Part shown: piece after piece, positions 54,091 through 62,803 of the stretch | Position numbering within the stretch: position 1 is the first letter of the stretch | How the letters are laid out: each line of letters begins with the position of its first letter | Source of the DNA: an uncultured Chlamydia sp. | GTDB lineage: Bacteria; Chlamydiota; Chlamydiia; Chlamydiales; Simkaniaceae | Assembly (NCBI GenBank): GCA_946127115.1 | Contig: CAMGYI010000001.1 | Location: 391,942-455,941, forward strand | Length of the DNA: 64,000 nt | Direction: 5' to 3' | Notes under the pieces: generated by a model | What the model saw: only the letters and a program-made list of their open reading frames with translations | Database searches by the model: none | What the model was told of the DNA's origin: nothing | Program-made: the position numbers and the translations under genes

Positions 54091-54980
54091 TATTTACGTC
54101 TCTCTGTTAATTTGGCTCGGAAATGGTCAAGTAAAAGCCCTTGATTCGACACATTCGAGCGCATTTTTAGTTCTAAATAAAAGAGTTCCTTTAGCCCTCC
54201 TAAATAATATGAAGCTTCAAGCCCCGTCTTCCGAATTTTCTCTAGTTTTTTGGGGGAGGTGCGGGGAGGCTCTTTTCCACTTACAACCTGTAATCCTAGC
54301 TGCAGCTGGTAGCGCAATTGCCCCACTAGCCCATACAAACCGGTTTCTCCTAGATAGATGGGACCACCCCAAACGATTGCTTCAGAAAGTTGCCACCCAT
54401 TTTGCTTTGGGTCTAAGCTGCAAATCGTTTTGATCATTTCAAGTGTGACCGTCTTTTCTTCTCCAGCATAAACCAAAGCCTTCTCCAGTTCCTGAAATAG
54501 ATGCGCAAAATCGGCATGGGAAAATTCTACTAAATAGGTTGCTGCATCAATAGCCAACGTCTTTCTTTTTTCTCTTGCATGTTCAAGAAGCCAACGCTGC
54601 AGTCGACTCTTTCGATCCCAATATTTTTCTCCTGTTAGATCAAGGGTCACCGCTTCTTTCTCAAGATTTTTAAAACAAGGAGGAGCTTTTACTCCCGTCA
54701 CAATCAACACCCATTCCTCTCCAAGAGGAATTTCCTTAGCTGAGACTTCATCACAAACAATCACACCTTTCTCAGCAAACATTGAGGGAGACTCTAATTG
54801 CAATAATAACGCATCGTTCTCGCTAAAAGTCACTGGAATCCCAAGGCGTGCCGCAATCCGCTCCGCCAAGTGTCGCCGCTCAAATGGATCTTCCATCAAA
54901 ATAAAGTAGAGCTGCGAAGGATGCTCGGGAAGAGCCTCTTCCAGATGCTTTTCAAAAGGGTTGATTTTTACATATTTCAT
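54090..54980 (-). CDS. holA: DNA polymerase III delta subunit-like protein (HolA)
   Basis: A 296-residue protein with the shape of the clamp-loader delta subunit: QLYFILMEDPFERRHLAERI in place of the degenerate P-loop, PSMFAEKGVIVCDEV, the middle alpha domain (KRKTLAIDAATYLVEF) and the C-terminal collar (VGQLRYQLQLGLQVV and LKMRSNVSN). Delta opens the beta clamp in replication. Divergence is high, as in other chlamydiae where the gene was long annotated as hypothetical. The stop overlaps the start of the RsmI-like gene (TAGTG). Confidence 0.72.
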   Translation of the reverse strand: MKYVKINPFEKHLEEALPEHPSQLYFILMEDPFERRHLAERIAARLGIPVTFSENDALLLQLESPSMFAEKGVIVCDEVSAKEIPLGEEWVLIVTGVKAPPCFKNLEKEAVTLDLTGEKYWDRKSRLQRWLLEHAREKRKTLAIDAATYLVEFSHADFAHLFQELEKALVYAGEEKTVTLEMIKTICSLDPKQNGWQLSEAIVWGGPIYLGETGLYGLVGQLRYQLQLGLQVVSGKEPPRTSPKKLEKIRKTGLEASYYLGGLKELFYLELKMRSNVSNQGLLLDHFRAKLTERRK

Positions 54981-55003
54981 TCAACACCAGTTTACCCGAA
55001 CGT

Positions 55004-55816
55004 TTATTCTCCAGCAAGCAAAGCTGTGTATTTCCTCTTCTGATTTTTTAAAGCCTCGGCACTTAACCGGAATGAGCCAATTAAAATATTCCGCAACACT
55101 GTGAGTTTGCCAAGCCACTCCTGAGCCCCATTCTGCGTCATGACCAAATGCATATGCCAATGGGGAACACTTTGACCGGCATCCTCTCCCGTCTTATGAT
55201 AAACATAAACCTTCTGAATCGGGTTTCCCTCACTATTAAAATGTTCTCGGACTTTCTCTTGGACAAACTGCGTAAGTTTCATTGCCTCGCTATACTCCTC
55301 TTCTGTGAGCTGGTGAAACTTCGGACAATGCCTTTTGGCAACAATCAAAAAGTGGAGGCGCTCTCCACCAAGGCCAATCGGAGCATAGTTATAGAGAACC
55401 TGTACTCTATTGCCATTCAGAACAATCTGGGAATCAATGACCTTTCTTTCGCAAAAAGCACAATACGCGTGCTCCTCAATCTTCGTTACCGACTCATCGT
55501 TCAAAGGGCCTAGATCAGAATATGCATCTTCAAGGTATTTTATCCTATCGGGTGATAGTCCCAATCCCCCAAAGGTAAAGCGACAGAGAACCTGAAGTTG
55601 CTGCCATACGCGGCCAAGCCATGATTCGGTCTTTGTATAGGGAATCGCCTGAAGGGGACCCTTATTCACCTGCAGAACCATATAACTCTCCGCTATCCCT
55701 TTTTTATACCACAACTGCACAAGTTTTTTAAAAGTGTCAAAATTCTCAATGCCATGTTCAGGAATATTAACTGCGCACTGTGTCAGCCCATTACTTGGAA
55801 ATCTTATTTCTTCCAT
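55004..55816 (-). CDS. HIT-superfamily protein
   Basis: A 270-residue protein with an intact HIT active site: SVPHWHMHLVM (HxHxH with hydrophobics). A Zn-type CxxC (AYCAFCERKVI) is in the middle, as in HINT/GalT-like proteins, and YNYAPIGLGGERLHFLIVAKRH gives the nucleotide-binding strand. The N-terminal 110 residues are an extra domain not found in simple HIT proteins. HIT proteins hydrolyse nucleotide phosphoramidates or diadenosine polyphosphates; the substrate is unknown. Located 23 bp upstream of the holA-like gene on the same strand. Confidence 0.78.
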   Translation of the reverse strand: MEEIRFPSNGLTQCAVNIPEHGIENFDTFKKLVQLWYKKGIAESYMVLQVNKGPLQAIPYTKTESWLGRVWQQLQVLCRFTFGGLGLSPDRIKYLEDAYSDLGPLNDESVTKIEEHAYCAFCERKVIDSQIVLNGNRVQVLYNYAPIGLGGERLHFLIVAKRHCPKFHQLTEEEYSEAMKLTQFVQEKVREHFNSEGNPIQKVYVYHKTGEDAGQSVPHWHMHLVMTQNGAQEWLGKLTVLRNILIGSFRLSAEALKNQKRKYTALLAGE

Positions 55817-55957
55817 CTCAATTACCTCAAAATAAAAACCGAAAAAATAAATATTAGTGACTCTGTATATTAAGAAGCAACTATTATTTTAATAATAAAC
55901 AACTTGTAATTAATATAAAACGATCGTATCATTAACGCAATATAAATTGAATTTAAA

Positions 55958-56344
55958 ATGTTAATGATTATCAAGAAAATCCTTAAGAGAAAAAAAACAG
56001 CTGCTACTAAAAAGAAAGACCCCACTAGAAAACGGGCGACTTCTTCACGGAAGAAAGTTGCTACTTCTAAAAAGATCGTTGTCAAAAAGAAACCAGATCT
56101 TAAGAAGAAAAAGATAGCTACCTTCAAAAAAACCTTACCTAAAAAGAAAGTTGCTGCTACTAAAAAGAAAGACCCCACTAGAAAACGGGCGACTTCTTCA
56201 CGGAAGAAAGTTGCTACTTCTAAAAAGATCGTTGCTACTTCTAAAAAGGTTACTCTTTCTCCTCCTGCACCTATCAAACGCGTTAACATTCTTATTCCTG
56301 TCGGCCGTATCCTCACTGCCGAAGGCTGGAATCGTCGCTCGTAA
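55958..56344 (+). CDS. hctB: Histone H1-like DNA-binding protein HctB (Hc2)
   Basis: A 128-residue very basic protein, made of Lys/Arg/Ala/Thr/Ser repeats (KKTAATKKKDPTRKRATSSR, KKVATSKK) that condense chlamydial DNA when the replicating form turns into the infectious form. The C-terminal 30 residues are different (PPAPIKRVNILIPVGRILTA). An 82-bp DNA block is present twice (56000-56081 and 56153-56234), so the coding repeats arose by duplication. Start may be ATG at 55958 or 55964; no ribosome-binding site is seen. It was upregulated late in development in relatives; I infer the same here. Confidence 0.9.
   Translation: MLMIIKKILKRKKTAATKKKDPTRKRATSSRKKVATSKKIVVKKKPDLKKKKIATFKKTLPKKKVAATKKKDPTRKRATSSRKKVATSKKIVATSKKVTLSPPAPIKRVNILIPVGRILTAEGWNRRS
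56000..56081 (+). repeat. First copy of the 82-bp repeat in hctB
   Basis: Identical by eye to 56153-56234, 153 bp apart (51 codons), so length changes by recombination would keep the frame. Encodes AATKKKDPTRKRATSSRKKV and following residues. Confidence 0.9.
56153..56234 (+). repeat. Second copy of the 82-bp repeat in hctB
   Basis: Direct repeat of 56000-56081, same frame. Recombination between the two would delete or add 51 codons of the basic region. Confidence 0.9.
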
Positions 56345-56404
56345 CTATTGTCAAGATAGATTTTGTGTGCTAGAATTCGGGTCTCAAAATTAATGAGGTT
56401 AAGT

Positions 56405-57316
56405 ATGAGTTTAAAAGGTAAAAAAGCTTTTATTGCTGGAGTTGGTGATGATCAAGGATATGGCTGGGCAATCGCTAAACAACTCGCGGATGCTGGTTGT
56501 GAGATCTTGATTGGAACCTGGGCACCAATTGTTAAGATTTTTACAACATCATGGAATGCTGGAAAGTTTGATACTTCAAGACATCTTTCAGACAATTCGA
56601 TGATGAACTACCTCAAGCTCTATCCAATTGACGCGAGCTTTGACACCCCGAATGAAGTTCCAGAAGAGATCAGGGAAAACAAGCGCTACAAGCAATACAA
56701 TGGCTACACCGTTTCTGAGGTCGCTGCTCAGATCGAAAAGGATTTCGGAAAGCTCGACATCATTGTCCACTCTCTCGCCAATGGTCCTGAAGTAAAAAAA
56801 CCCCTTCTTGAAACAACACGCCAAGGATATTTGTCAGCAATCAGTGCATCTGCTTACTCTTTTGTGAGTATGGTGAAGTATTTCGGTCCGATCATGTCTA
56901 AAGGTGGTTCTGCAATTAACCTTACCTATCTTGCTTCAGAGCGAGCAGTCCCTGGATACGGTGGCGGCATGAGTTCCGCAAAAGCGGCTCTTGAAAGTGA
57001 TACACGCACACTCGCTTGGGAAGCTGGGCGTAAATGGAACATTCGGATCAATTCAATTTCTGCGGGAGCCCTAGGAAGCCGCGCAGCAAGGGCTGTTGGA
57101 TTTATTGGTGCCATGATCGAGTATGCTCACAATAATGCCCCCCTTCAAAAAGATCTACAATCGGAAGAAGTCGGCAATGCCGCTTCATTCCTTCTTTCAG
57201 ATAAGGCATCGGCAATCACTGGCGTAACTCTGTATGTTGATAATGGGATGCACGCGATGGGAGTCGCGGTTGATAGCCCCTGTCTTAAACAGAAAGAAGA
57301 ACCAGCCTTAACCTAA
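56405..57316 (+). CDS. fabI: Enoyl-ACP reductase (NADH), plant/chlamydial FabI type
   Basis: A 303-residue FabI that makes the last reduction in fatty-acid elongation. The start is ATG at 56405 with a GAGG box 7 bases upstream. NAD-binding [23 protein letters not shown], the plant-like insert [33 protein letters not shown], and the catalytic Tyr/Lys in [20 protein letters not shown] are present. The C-terminus ([19 protein letters not shown]) fits the family. Chlamydial FabI is close to the plastid enzyme. Its 3' end overlaps the converging gene at 57285 by 32 bp. Confidence 0.94.
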   Translation: MSLKGKKAFIAGVGDDQGYGWAIAKQLADAGCEILIGTWAPIVKIFTTSWNAGKFDTSRHLSDNSMMNYLKLYPIDASFDTPNEVPEEIRENKRYKQYNGYTVSEVAAQIEKDFGKLDIIVHSLANGPEVKKPLLETTRQGYLSAISASAYSFVSMVKYFGPIMSKGGSAINLTYLASERAVPGYGGGMSSAKAALESDTRTLAWEAGRKWNIRINSISAGALGSRAARAVGFIGAMIEYAHNNAPLQKDLQSEEVGNAASFLLSDKASAITGVTLYVDNGMHAMGVAVDSPCLKQKEEPALT

Positions 57317-58382
57317 GATTTGGAGACCGCCTCAGCGTGCGGATTGAAATTTTCCAGTCATGGGCATGTGTAATATCCGCGTCAAGCTGCGCCGGGCGGT
57401 TTCCTCGGCTGATATGTCCCAAAAAGTCCCCTTCCCCATCAACTTTTTCAAAAGACAGTCTCCACCTATCCCCGATCTGAACCGCATCCTCTAATCGAAA
57501 AACAGTTCCTTTCTCTCCGTTAATCGCGATCGTATTCGAAGGGTAATAGTTTACAAAAAAGGAGAGTTCTGTTCGATTTTTTTCATCGGGAATCTCTTCT
57601 GGATAGATCAAAATATCATCCTCAAGGATCATTTTCTTTTCTTGACAGACCAGAGTATGTAAATGATTTCCCTCTTCCCAAACCTTGCGAAAGAGGTGAT
57701 ACCCTTTTGCATGAGGGATCGGCGCCGGATGATTCGCGTAAGAAAACTGCAACGGTCTTGAGGAAAAGACAAGAGCCGCTTCCATATGAACCGGATGAGG
57801 ATCAAGGATACGAGGGGAATTTCCCATAAAAAGATCAAAGAGGGTGAGATCGATCTCCCCTTCCCTTTGTCTTTCATTATTTAAAGGGCCATCGTAAATA
57901 TTTAACTCTGGATCCCAATAAGGAGTCAATGAGGTAAGATCATCAAGCTGAAGAGCAGTTAATGCAGCGTCCTTGGAGGAAAGAATTACTTTTGGAGGCA
58001 ACGGAACAGGAGCCACTGTTTTTAATTTTGCGCGGAGTTCATCACCAAGAATATGGCCAAAATGTTTCTCGATCAATTTAAGAGGAAAAGAGGAGTGAGC
58101 ATAAGGAATCGTCTTTGGATACTCATGCACGAAGGTGGGGAATAGACCATTCTCATCCATAAAGGAGAGTAGGTGACACAACCTTTTTTTAGCTTCTTGA
58201 ACATTGTCACCAACAAGTGATCGAAAAAGGGCTAAGCAAAAGCAAAAGTTTTGATAAAAGGGGATCGTATCTCGCGTCGGATAGTGAATGAGCCTGGTTT
58301 GAGAGCTTTCAAACCTGCGACCAGCACCGATAGCAAGTTCGATAAGTTGTCGTTTATCTCGGCCTTCTTGAATGACCATCAT
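57285..58382 (-). CDS. Conserved protein of unknown function upstream of fabI
   Basis: A 365-residue protein that I cannot name. The N-terminal half (about 10-130) looks like an alpha-solenoid ([20 protein letters not shown]), and the second half is beta-rich ([60 protein letters not shown]). It shares no catalytic motif I recognise; a carbohydrate-binding or hydrolase-like fold is possible. It starts inside the HAD-phosphatase stop (ATGA-type overlap), so it is co-translated with it, and converges with fabI. A homologue beside fabI is known to me from Chlamydia. Confidence 0.6.
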   Translation of the reverse strand: MMVIQEGRDKRQLIELAIGAGRRFESSQTRLIHYPTRDTIPFYQNFCFCLALFRSLVGDNVQEAKKRLCHLLSFMDENGLFPTFVHEYPKTIPYAHSSFPLKLIEKHFGHILGDELRAKLKTVAPVPLPPKVILSSKDAALTALQLDDLTSLTPYWDPELNIYDGPLNNERQREGEIDLTLFDLFMGNSPRILDPHPVHMEAALVFSSRPLQFSYANHPAPIPHAKGYHLFRKVWEEGNHLHTLVCQEKKMILEDDILIYPEEIPDEKNRTELSFFVNYYPSNTIAINGEKGTVFRLEDAVQIGDRWRLSFEKVDGEGDFLGHISRGNRPAQLDADITHAHDWKISIRTLRRSPNLRLRLVLLSV

Positions 58383-59218
58383 AACAAATTCTCCATTGCT
58401 TTTCTTAAACCCTCAATAATCCCACACTCCTCACTTGGAGGAGCAATAACGGTAGCGAGCTTCGTAAGCGCCCTCGGAGCTCCTATAATTGCAATCTTCT
58501 GATCGCCATGCTGAAGAAGGGGGATGTCATTATTGTCATTTCCTCCTGTAATCAAAGGCCCTGGGAGGGAAAATTTCTTGACCATCTTTTGAATGGCAAT
58601 TCCTTTGTCTGCCTCGCGGTGGGTGATCAAAATTAGGTAGAGCTTCTCGGAAAAGGGGTCCTTAATCAGGGTGGTTTTAATCCCCTCCACCTTTTGAAGT
58701 TTCTGATTAAAGGATTCCATTTCTTCTTTTAGACCAAGACATTTAAGCAGAGGAAAAGTATTTTGCTCCTTGATATCAAAGTCCTTTAAAGGGATCCACG
58801 GTGCGTCTGAGACTTTTTCAACTCTCTTGAGATACCCTAGCATTTCCTCTGAAAAATGATTGGGACGGAAGTAACAGATATCCCCTTTCTCATATCCTGA
58901 ATAGACAAGAAAATCTCCCTCGATATTTTTATGAAGCTTATCTAGAGCATGGACTACCTTAAGGGAGAGATAATACCGCTCAATCTCTTTTTTCTCTGGC
59001 ATCTCGAACAGAACGGAACCATTTTGTACACCCAAAAAGTAAGGAAAGCAAAGCTTGGGAAGAGTCATCATTGTAAATGAAAGGGGGCGCCCCGTTACAA
59101 AAATAAAGCGCCACCCCTCCTTATGAAGGATTTCAAAGTAGTGGGCTACCTCATCGGGAATCAGGTGATCCCGATCAGTTATTGTCCCATCTATGTCTAG
59201 TGCAATTGTTCCAACCAT
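58379..59218 (-). CDS. HAD-superfamily phosphatase (Cof type)
   Basis: A 279-residue HAD hydrolase of the Cof/sugar-phosphatase subfamily from the ATG at 59216-59218 (frame open to 59236). Motif I is ALDIDGTITDRDHLI (nucleophile Asp), motif II FIFVTGRP, and the C-terminal motif III/IV GGNDNNDIPLLQHGDQKIAI. The C2-type cap lies between. Substrate unknown; probably a sugar or nucleotide phosphate. It is coupled to the gene at 57285. Confidence 0.88.
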   Translation of the reverse strand: MVGTIALDIDGTITDRDHLIPDEVAHYFEILHKEGWRFIFVTGRPLSFTMMTLPKLCFPYFLGVQNGSVLFEMPEKKEIERYYLSLKVVHALDKLHKNIEGDFLVYSGYEKGDICYFRPNHFSEEMLGYLKRVEKVSDAPWIPLKDFDIKEQNTFPLLKCLGLKEEMESFNQKLQKVEGIKTTLIKDPFSEKLYLILITHREADKGIAIQKMVKKFSLPGPLITGGNDNNDIPLLQHGDQKIAIIGAPRALTKLATVIAPPSEECGIIEGLRKAMENLL

Positions 59219-59351
59219 ACTTAGTATTATAGACAAAAAAGATGATTCTCCCCAGAATAAAAATAAATAGAGCCACTTGCAAATTTCAAAGCTCCTGACC
59301 AGTCGATTTTGAGAAATGTTTGCAGCTAGCTCAATAGATAATGGTTATCTC

Positions 59352-59837
59352 ATGCGCATATTAAAACTTTTTTTGATTCTCACTTTCCTTCCCCTCCTAG
59401 CTAACGAGGAAAAGTCGAAATGCCCCTCTCCAACTGAAAATGCAAAAGTTGAACATACAACTGAGCAGAAAACACCACCTCCAGATGAAATTCAAAAGGC
59501 TATAGAGCGCAACGGAGAAAAAACTGAACACAAAGCTGATGTCCACAAAACCACTGAATCATACGAAACAGCTTTTATCAAGACAATCGTTGTGCTTGTC
59601 GGGCTCCTTGTCCTTGTGATCCTAACCATTTGGATGTTCAAAAAAATCTCTAATGGACGCCTCCGAACCTTTAATTACCTAAAATCTGTCAAGATCTTGG
59701 AAAAACGCCCTCTAAGCCCCAAGTCAATGCTCTACCTCATCGAGGTCAGTGGAAAACAAGTCCTTATCGCAGAGTCTCATCTCGAAGTACGCACCGTCGC
59801 TACACTAGATTGGCTCGGCAGTGACAAAGATTTATAA
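59352..59837 (+). CDS. FliO-like membrane protein
   Basis: A 161-residue protein from the ATG at 59352, which gives a clear signal peptide (MRILKLFLILTFLPLLA, then NEEKSK); an earlier in-frame ATG at 59316 has no such sense. A polar Lys/Glu/Thr linker, a transmembrane helix (IKTIVVLVGLLVLVILTIWMF) and a cytosolic domain RTFNYLKSVKILEKRPLSPKSMLYLIEVSGKQVLI follow. That is the FliO layout, where RxLxxxxxLxLVxVGxxxxLLGVS is conserved. FliO assists the flagellar/type III export apparatus; chlamydiae have no flagellum but keep export genes. Confidence 0.65.
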   Translation: MRILKLFLILTFLPLLANEEKSKCPSPTENAKVEHTTEQKTPPPDEIQKAIERNGEKTEHKADVHKTTESYETAFIKTIVVLVGLLVLVILTIWMFKKISNGRLRTFNYLKSVKILEKRPLSPKSMLYLIEVSGKQVLIAESHLEVRTVATLDWLGSDKDL

Positions 59838-59840
59838 TGA

Positions 59841-60965
59841 TTATACATCTCTTCCAGGTGCAAATTTTTCCCAAGATTCTGTAATCGAATCATCAATGGT
59901 CTTATCAAACACCTCTATCCTACCTTGTTTTTCAACAGATAATGGGTATGCGCACTGATATTGAATAAATCCACTATGAGTCATTTTCGCTATTTCTACA
60001 AAATAGTTCGATAAAAATAAAAACTTTAATCGAGAAGAAGATGCGAGCTCTCTAATATTCATTGCCTGAAACTTAGGATCCCCTTCAATCACCTCTCTTA
60101 GCAATTCAATATCTCTAGGTTTGACACGCGCTCCTCTCAAATGGTCAACAGCATTCTCTAACCACTTAATCGATGATTCCTCCATTGCTCCGGTGTAAGC
60201 TCCATTCTCTCTGATCATTTGTTCAAGTTCTTCGGAATCATTACCTGTGCTCTTGTTCACCATAAAGGTCCAAAGTAGCGGATCTGCAGTCTTATACCAC
60301 TTTGAAGAGAACAAGGAAACACCATAAAGAGGGGTTTCTTCGATTTCTATATGTTTGAAAGCCTCAGCCTTTTTGTATCTATTCCATTGACGCTCTGTAT
60401 CGCCAAATAAGAACTGCATGCGCGTTGCATCCTCACTATTTAAAATGCCATGAATTGCAGCAAGCTCCATACCTGAGGCGCAATAAAAATCATTTTTCAC
60501 TGCATCCCAAAGTTCTCGACACTCCTTTTTCTTCTCCTTAAGATTGTTACTTAACCCTGCAATAAACGCTCTTGTAAGATTGTCTATTGTTTTTTGTGAG
60601 TAGAGATCAGCAAACATATCAAAAAAAAAGCGTGCCACAATGGAGACAACTTCTGCAACACGTTTAACCGTTGTTAGGAGATAGACAACCGGATTTGTAA
60701 ACGCCAAAATCCCCAACTGCCCTCGAATTTCCTTAGGGTCTGTTGCCCTTCTCCATTCCTTAGTTCCCTTTACTCTGGCAAACAAGTAGAGCTTACAAAT
60801 ATACGTGGAATCACCTTCAGTGGGTAGGCGGTAGCCATAGTACTTATGCGGAATTTCAAACAGATCTTTGTCTTTTCTTGTAATCCATCCAGTTCCATAT
60901 TGAAGCTCCCTCTCAAGATAGCCACTGCCACCCCATCTTTTTATCAATTCAACTGTCATAAACAC
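59841..60965 (-). CDS. Lineage-specific protein of unknown function, one hydrophobic segment
   Basis: A 374-residue protein that I do not recognise. A hydrophobic and amphipathic stretch at about 85-130 (QLGILAFTNPVVYLLTTVKR and VAEVVSIVARFFFDMFADLY) may form a hairpin in a membrane; the flanks are soluble and helical. No signal peptide. An Inc-like or peripheral membrane protein is possible. It converges with the FliO-like gene (3-bp gap) and is followed upstream by the small membrane protein at 60988. The start at 60965 has an internal alternative, MTVEL, three codons in. Confidence 0.5.
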   Translation of the reverse strand: MFMTVELIKRWGGSGYLERELQYGTGWITRKDKDLFEIPHKYYGYRLPTEGDSTYICKLYLFARVKGTKEWRRATDPKEIRGQLGILAFTNPVVYLLTTVKRVAEVVSIVARFFFDMFADLYSQKTIDNLTRAFIAGLSNNLKEKKKECRELWDAVKNDFYCASGMELAAIHGILNSEDATRMQFLFGDTERQWNRYKKAEAFKHIEIEETPLYGVSLFSSKWYKTADPLLWTFMVNKSTGNDSEELEQMIRENGAYTGAMEESSIKWLENAVDHLRGARVKPRDIELLREVIEGDPKFQAMNIRELASSSRLKFLFLSNYFVEIAKMTHSGFIQYQCAYPLSVEKQGRIEVFDKTIDDSITESWEKFAPGRDV

Positions 60966-60987
60966 CTCACATCGGAAAAGAAAGAAT

Positions 60988-61326
60988 TTACTTTATATAA
61001 GGGTTTATGAAAAGGATTTCTGACAGAAAAACCAATTCTTTTTTAGATTTCAAATCTTGAACAATGTTGACGATACGAGGCTTTTTTTTCCTTACTGTCG
61101 GGGTTGCCTTTTGCCGAACAGAAGGCGTGTCAATTTTGACAGTAACAGCGATAGAAGGAGGAGGCGCTGTCACATAGCGCGGAGATTCCCTTTGAATGGG
61201 CACTGTTCTTTTTTTCTCTTCTGCCTCCCGCTTCATTTTAGCGCGCTTTCTAAAGAAACTCACAAGATAAACAACGATAATAATGAAAAAAGGATAAAAC
61301 GCGTCGAAATTATTTTTTTCTTCCAT
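60988..61326 (-). CDS. Small membrane protein of the floA-nfeD cluster
   Basis: A 112-residue protein from the ATG at 61324-61326. It has an N-terminal transmembrane helix ([17 protein letters not shown]), then a basic charged segment ([17 protein letters not shown]) and a Pro/Thr/Lys-rich tail. Its start lies inside the end of floA (about 17 bp overlap), so it is the last gene of the floA-nfeD transcript. Function unknown. Confidence 0.55.
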   Translation of the reverse strand: MEEKNNFDAFYPFFIIIVVYLVSFFRKRAKMKREAEEKKRTVPIQRESPRYVTAPPPSIAVTVKIDTPSVRQKATPTVRKKKPRIVNIVQDLKSKKELVFLSEILFINPYIK

Positions 61327-62314
61327 CTTTATCCTCATCATCATACTCGGAAAGAGCATCTCTCATCTTCGTATCGGATTGGACATTTTTCATTTTGTAG
61401 TAGTCCATGACACCTAGATTCCCCGACTGAAAAGCTAAAGCTATCGCTTTAGGGATCTCGCATTCTGCTAGGACAACCTTCGCTCGGTTCTCTTGCTCTT
61501 CTGCAACTGCCATGGCGCGCCGCTCTTCAGCCTTTGCCTGGGCAACTTGCTTGTCTGATTCAGCACGATCAATTCTTAGCTTAGCTCCAATATTTTCCCC
61601 AACGCTGATGTCGGCAATATCGATCGAAAGAATCTCAAAGGCTGTCTGAGCATCAAGTCCTTTATCAAGGACAAGCTGGGTAATCGTTTGCGGGGCTTCT
61701 AAAACATCAGCATGAGTATCTGACGCCCCAATTGCGTTGACAATCCCTTCACCCACACGTGCAATGATTGTTTCTTCAGTCGCTCCTCCAACAAGCTGCT
61801 TGATATTGGTCCGAACGGTCACGCGCGCGCGACAGAGAAGTTGAACACCATCTTTTGCAACTGCGGTAATCGATAGATTAATATCGGGACTCGGGCAATC
61901 AATCACCTTAGGGTTGACTGACGTGCGAACCGCCTCAAGAATATCCCGTCCTGCCAAATCAATTGCAGTTGCTTGACGCCAATCAAGCGGAATATTTGCC
62001 TTGTCGGCAGCAATCATTGCACGAACGACTTCAAGCACCCTTCCTCCAGCAAGAAAGTGGGTCTCAAGATCAGATGTAGAGATCCCCTTCAATCCTGCTT
62101 TGTAAGAGTTGATTCTAGCATTCACGATGACCTGCGGAGGGATCTTTCGAAGGCTCATTCCAATAATATTAAAAATAGAAATAGGAGTTCCAGAAACATA
62201 GGCCTGAAACCATAGCTTAATGTATTTTCCAAGAATAACAACAAAGATCAGTCCAATGATTCCTAAGAGAATGATAAGAGCGTAAATACCGAGCGTTGAG
62301 CCTTCCATGAGCAA
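61310..62314 (-). CDS. floA: Flotillin-like protein FloA
   Basis: FloA (334 residues) forms membrane microdomains. An N-terminal transmembrane region ([20 protein letters not shown]) is followed by the PHB-type core ([34 protein letters not shown]) and coiled coil [20 protein letters not shown], all as in YqfA/FloA. The DNA order nfeD-long, nfeD-short, floA is the standard partner arrangement. The C-terminus ends in a charged DEDKDGRKK tail. The first two codons may be skipped (MLMEG). Confidence 0.93.
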   Translation of the reverse strand: MLMEGSTLGIYALIILLGIIGLIFVVILGKYIKLWFQAYVSGTPISIFNIIGMSLRKIPPQVIVNARINSYKAGLKGISTSDLETHFLAGGRVLEVVRAMIAADKANIPLDWRQATAIDLAGRDILEAVRTSVNPKVIDCPSPDINLSITAVAKDGVQLLCRARVTVRTNIKQLVGGATEETIIARVGEGIVNAIGASDTHADVLEAPQTITQLVLDKGLDAQTAFEILSIDIADISVGENIGAKLRIDRAESDKQVAQAKAEERRAMAVAEEQENRAKVVLAECEIPKAIALAFQSGNLGVMDYYKMKNVQSDTKMRDALSEYDDEDKDGRKK

Positions 62315-62347
62315 ACCTTTCTATGAATTAAATTGTTTCTAGTCTTC

Positions 62348-62803
62348 CTAAACTCTTCTGCAGATTAATCGAGCCCCCTCACCGCCAACAATCTTAATCG
62401 ATTCACCCTTTTTAATGTAACTGCTTTCTGAGACGGCTTGATGCCGATTCCCCTCAACCATTACATGACCCGATGGTTTTAGGTTCGTTAAAGCTTCTCC
62501 CTCTTTTCCTATTAGAGACTCGTCAAAGCTTGAAGCCACATAACCAGATTGTTCATCCTGGGCAAACATTTCGGGTTTTTGCTTAATCTTCCATAAAGCC
62601 AGTCGAATTGTCAGAATAAGAAGGATAATCATCACTACAATAGATAAGATAGAGTGCCACAGCCGCCCGGACTCCAAAAAAAACAAACCGATTGAGATAA
62701 TGAAAGCCACGCCCCCAAGAATCCCTAAAATCCCACCAGGTACAAAAAACTCTAAATAGATAAGAAGAAGACCAAGAAGCCCCACCCCAATTGCAACAAT
62801 CAT
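62348..62803 (-). CDS. NfeD-like short protein (membrane-anchored OB domain)
   Basis: A 151-residue protein with two to three transmembrane helices (about 1-65; LGLLLIYLEFFVPGGILGILGG and LSIVVMIILLILTIRLA) and a C-terminal OB-fold domain of NfeD type (SLIGKEGEALTNLKPSGHVMVEGNRHQAVSE, ESIKIVGGEGARLICRR). It lacks the protease part. It is between floA and the long NfeD gene; its ATG overlaps the stop of the latter by four bases. It is thought to help place FloA in the membrane. Confidence 0.87.
   Translation of the reverse strand: MIVAIGVGLLGLLLIYLEFFVPGGILGILGGVAFIISIGLFFLESGRLWHSILSIVVMIILLILTIRLALWKIKQKPEMFAQDEQSGYVASSFDESLIGKEGEALTNLKPSGHVMVEGNRHQAVSESSYIKKGESIKIVGGEGARLICRRV

Noticed and set aside
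55870-56316. 148-codon ORF opposite hctB
   Set aside because: It is the antisense of the Lys/Arg repeats of hctB; its Val/Phe/Leu repeats simply mirror the repeated codons.
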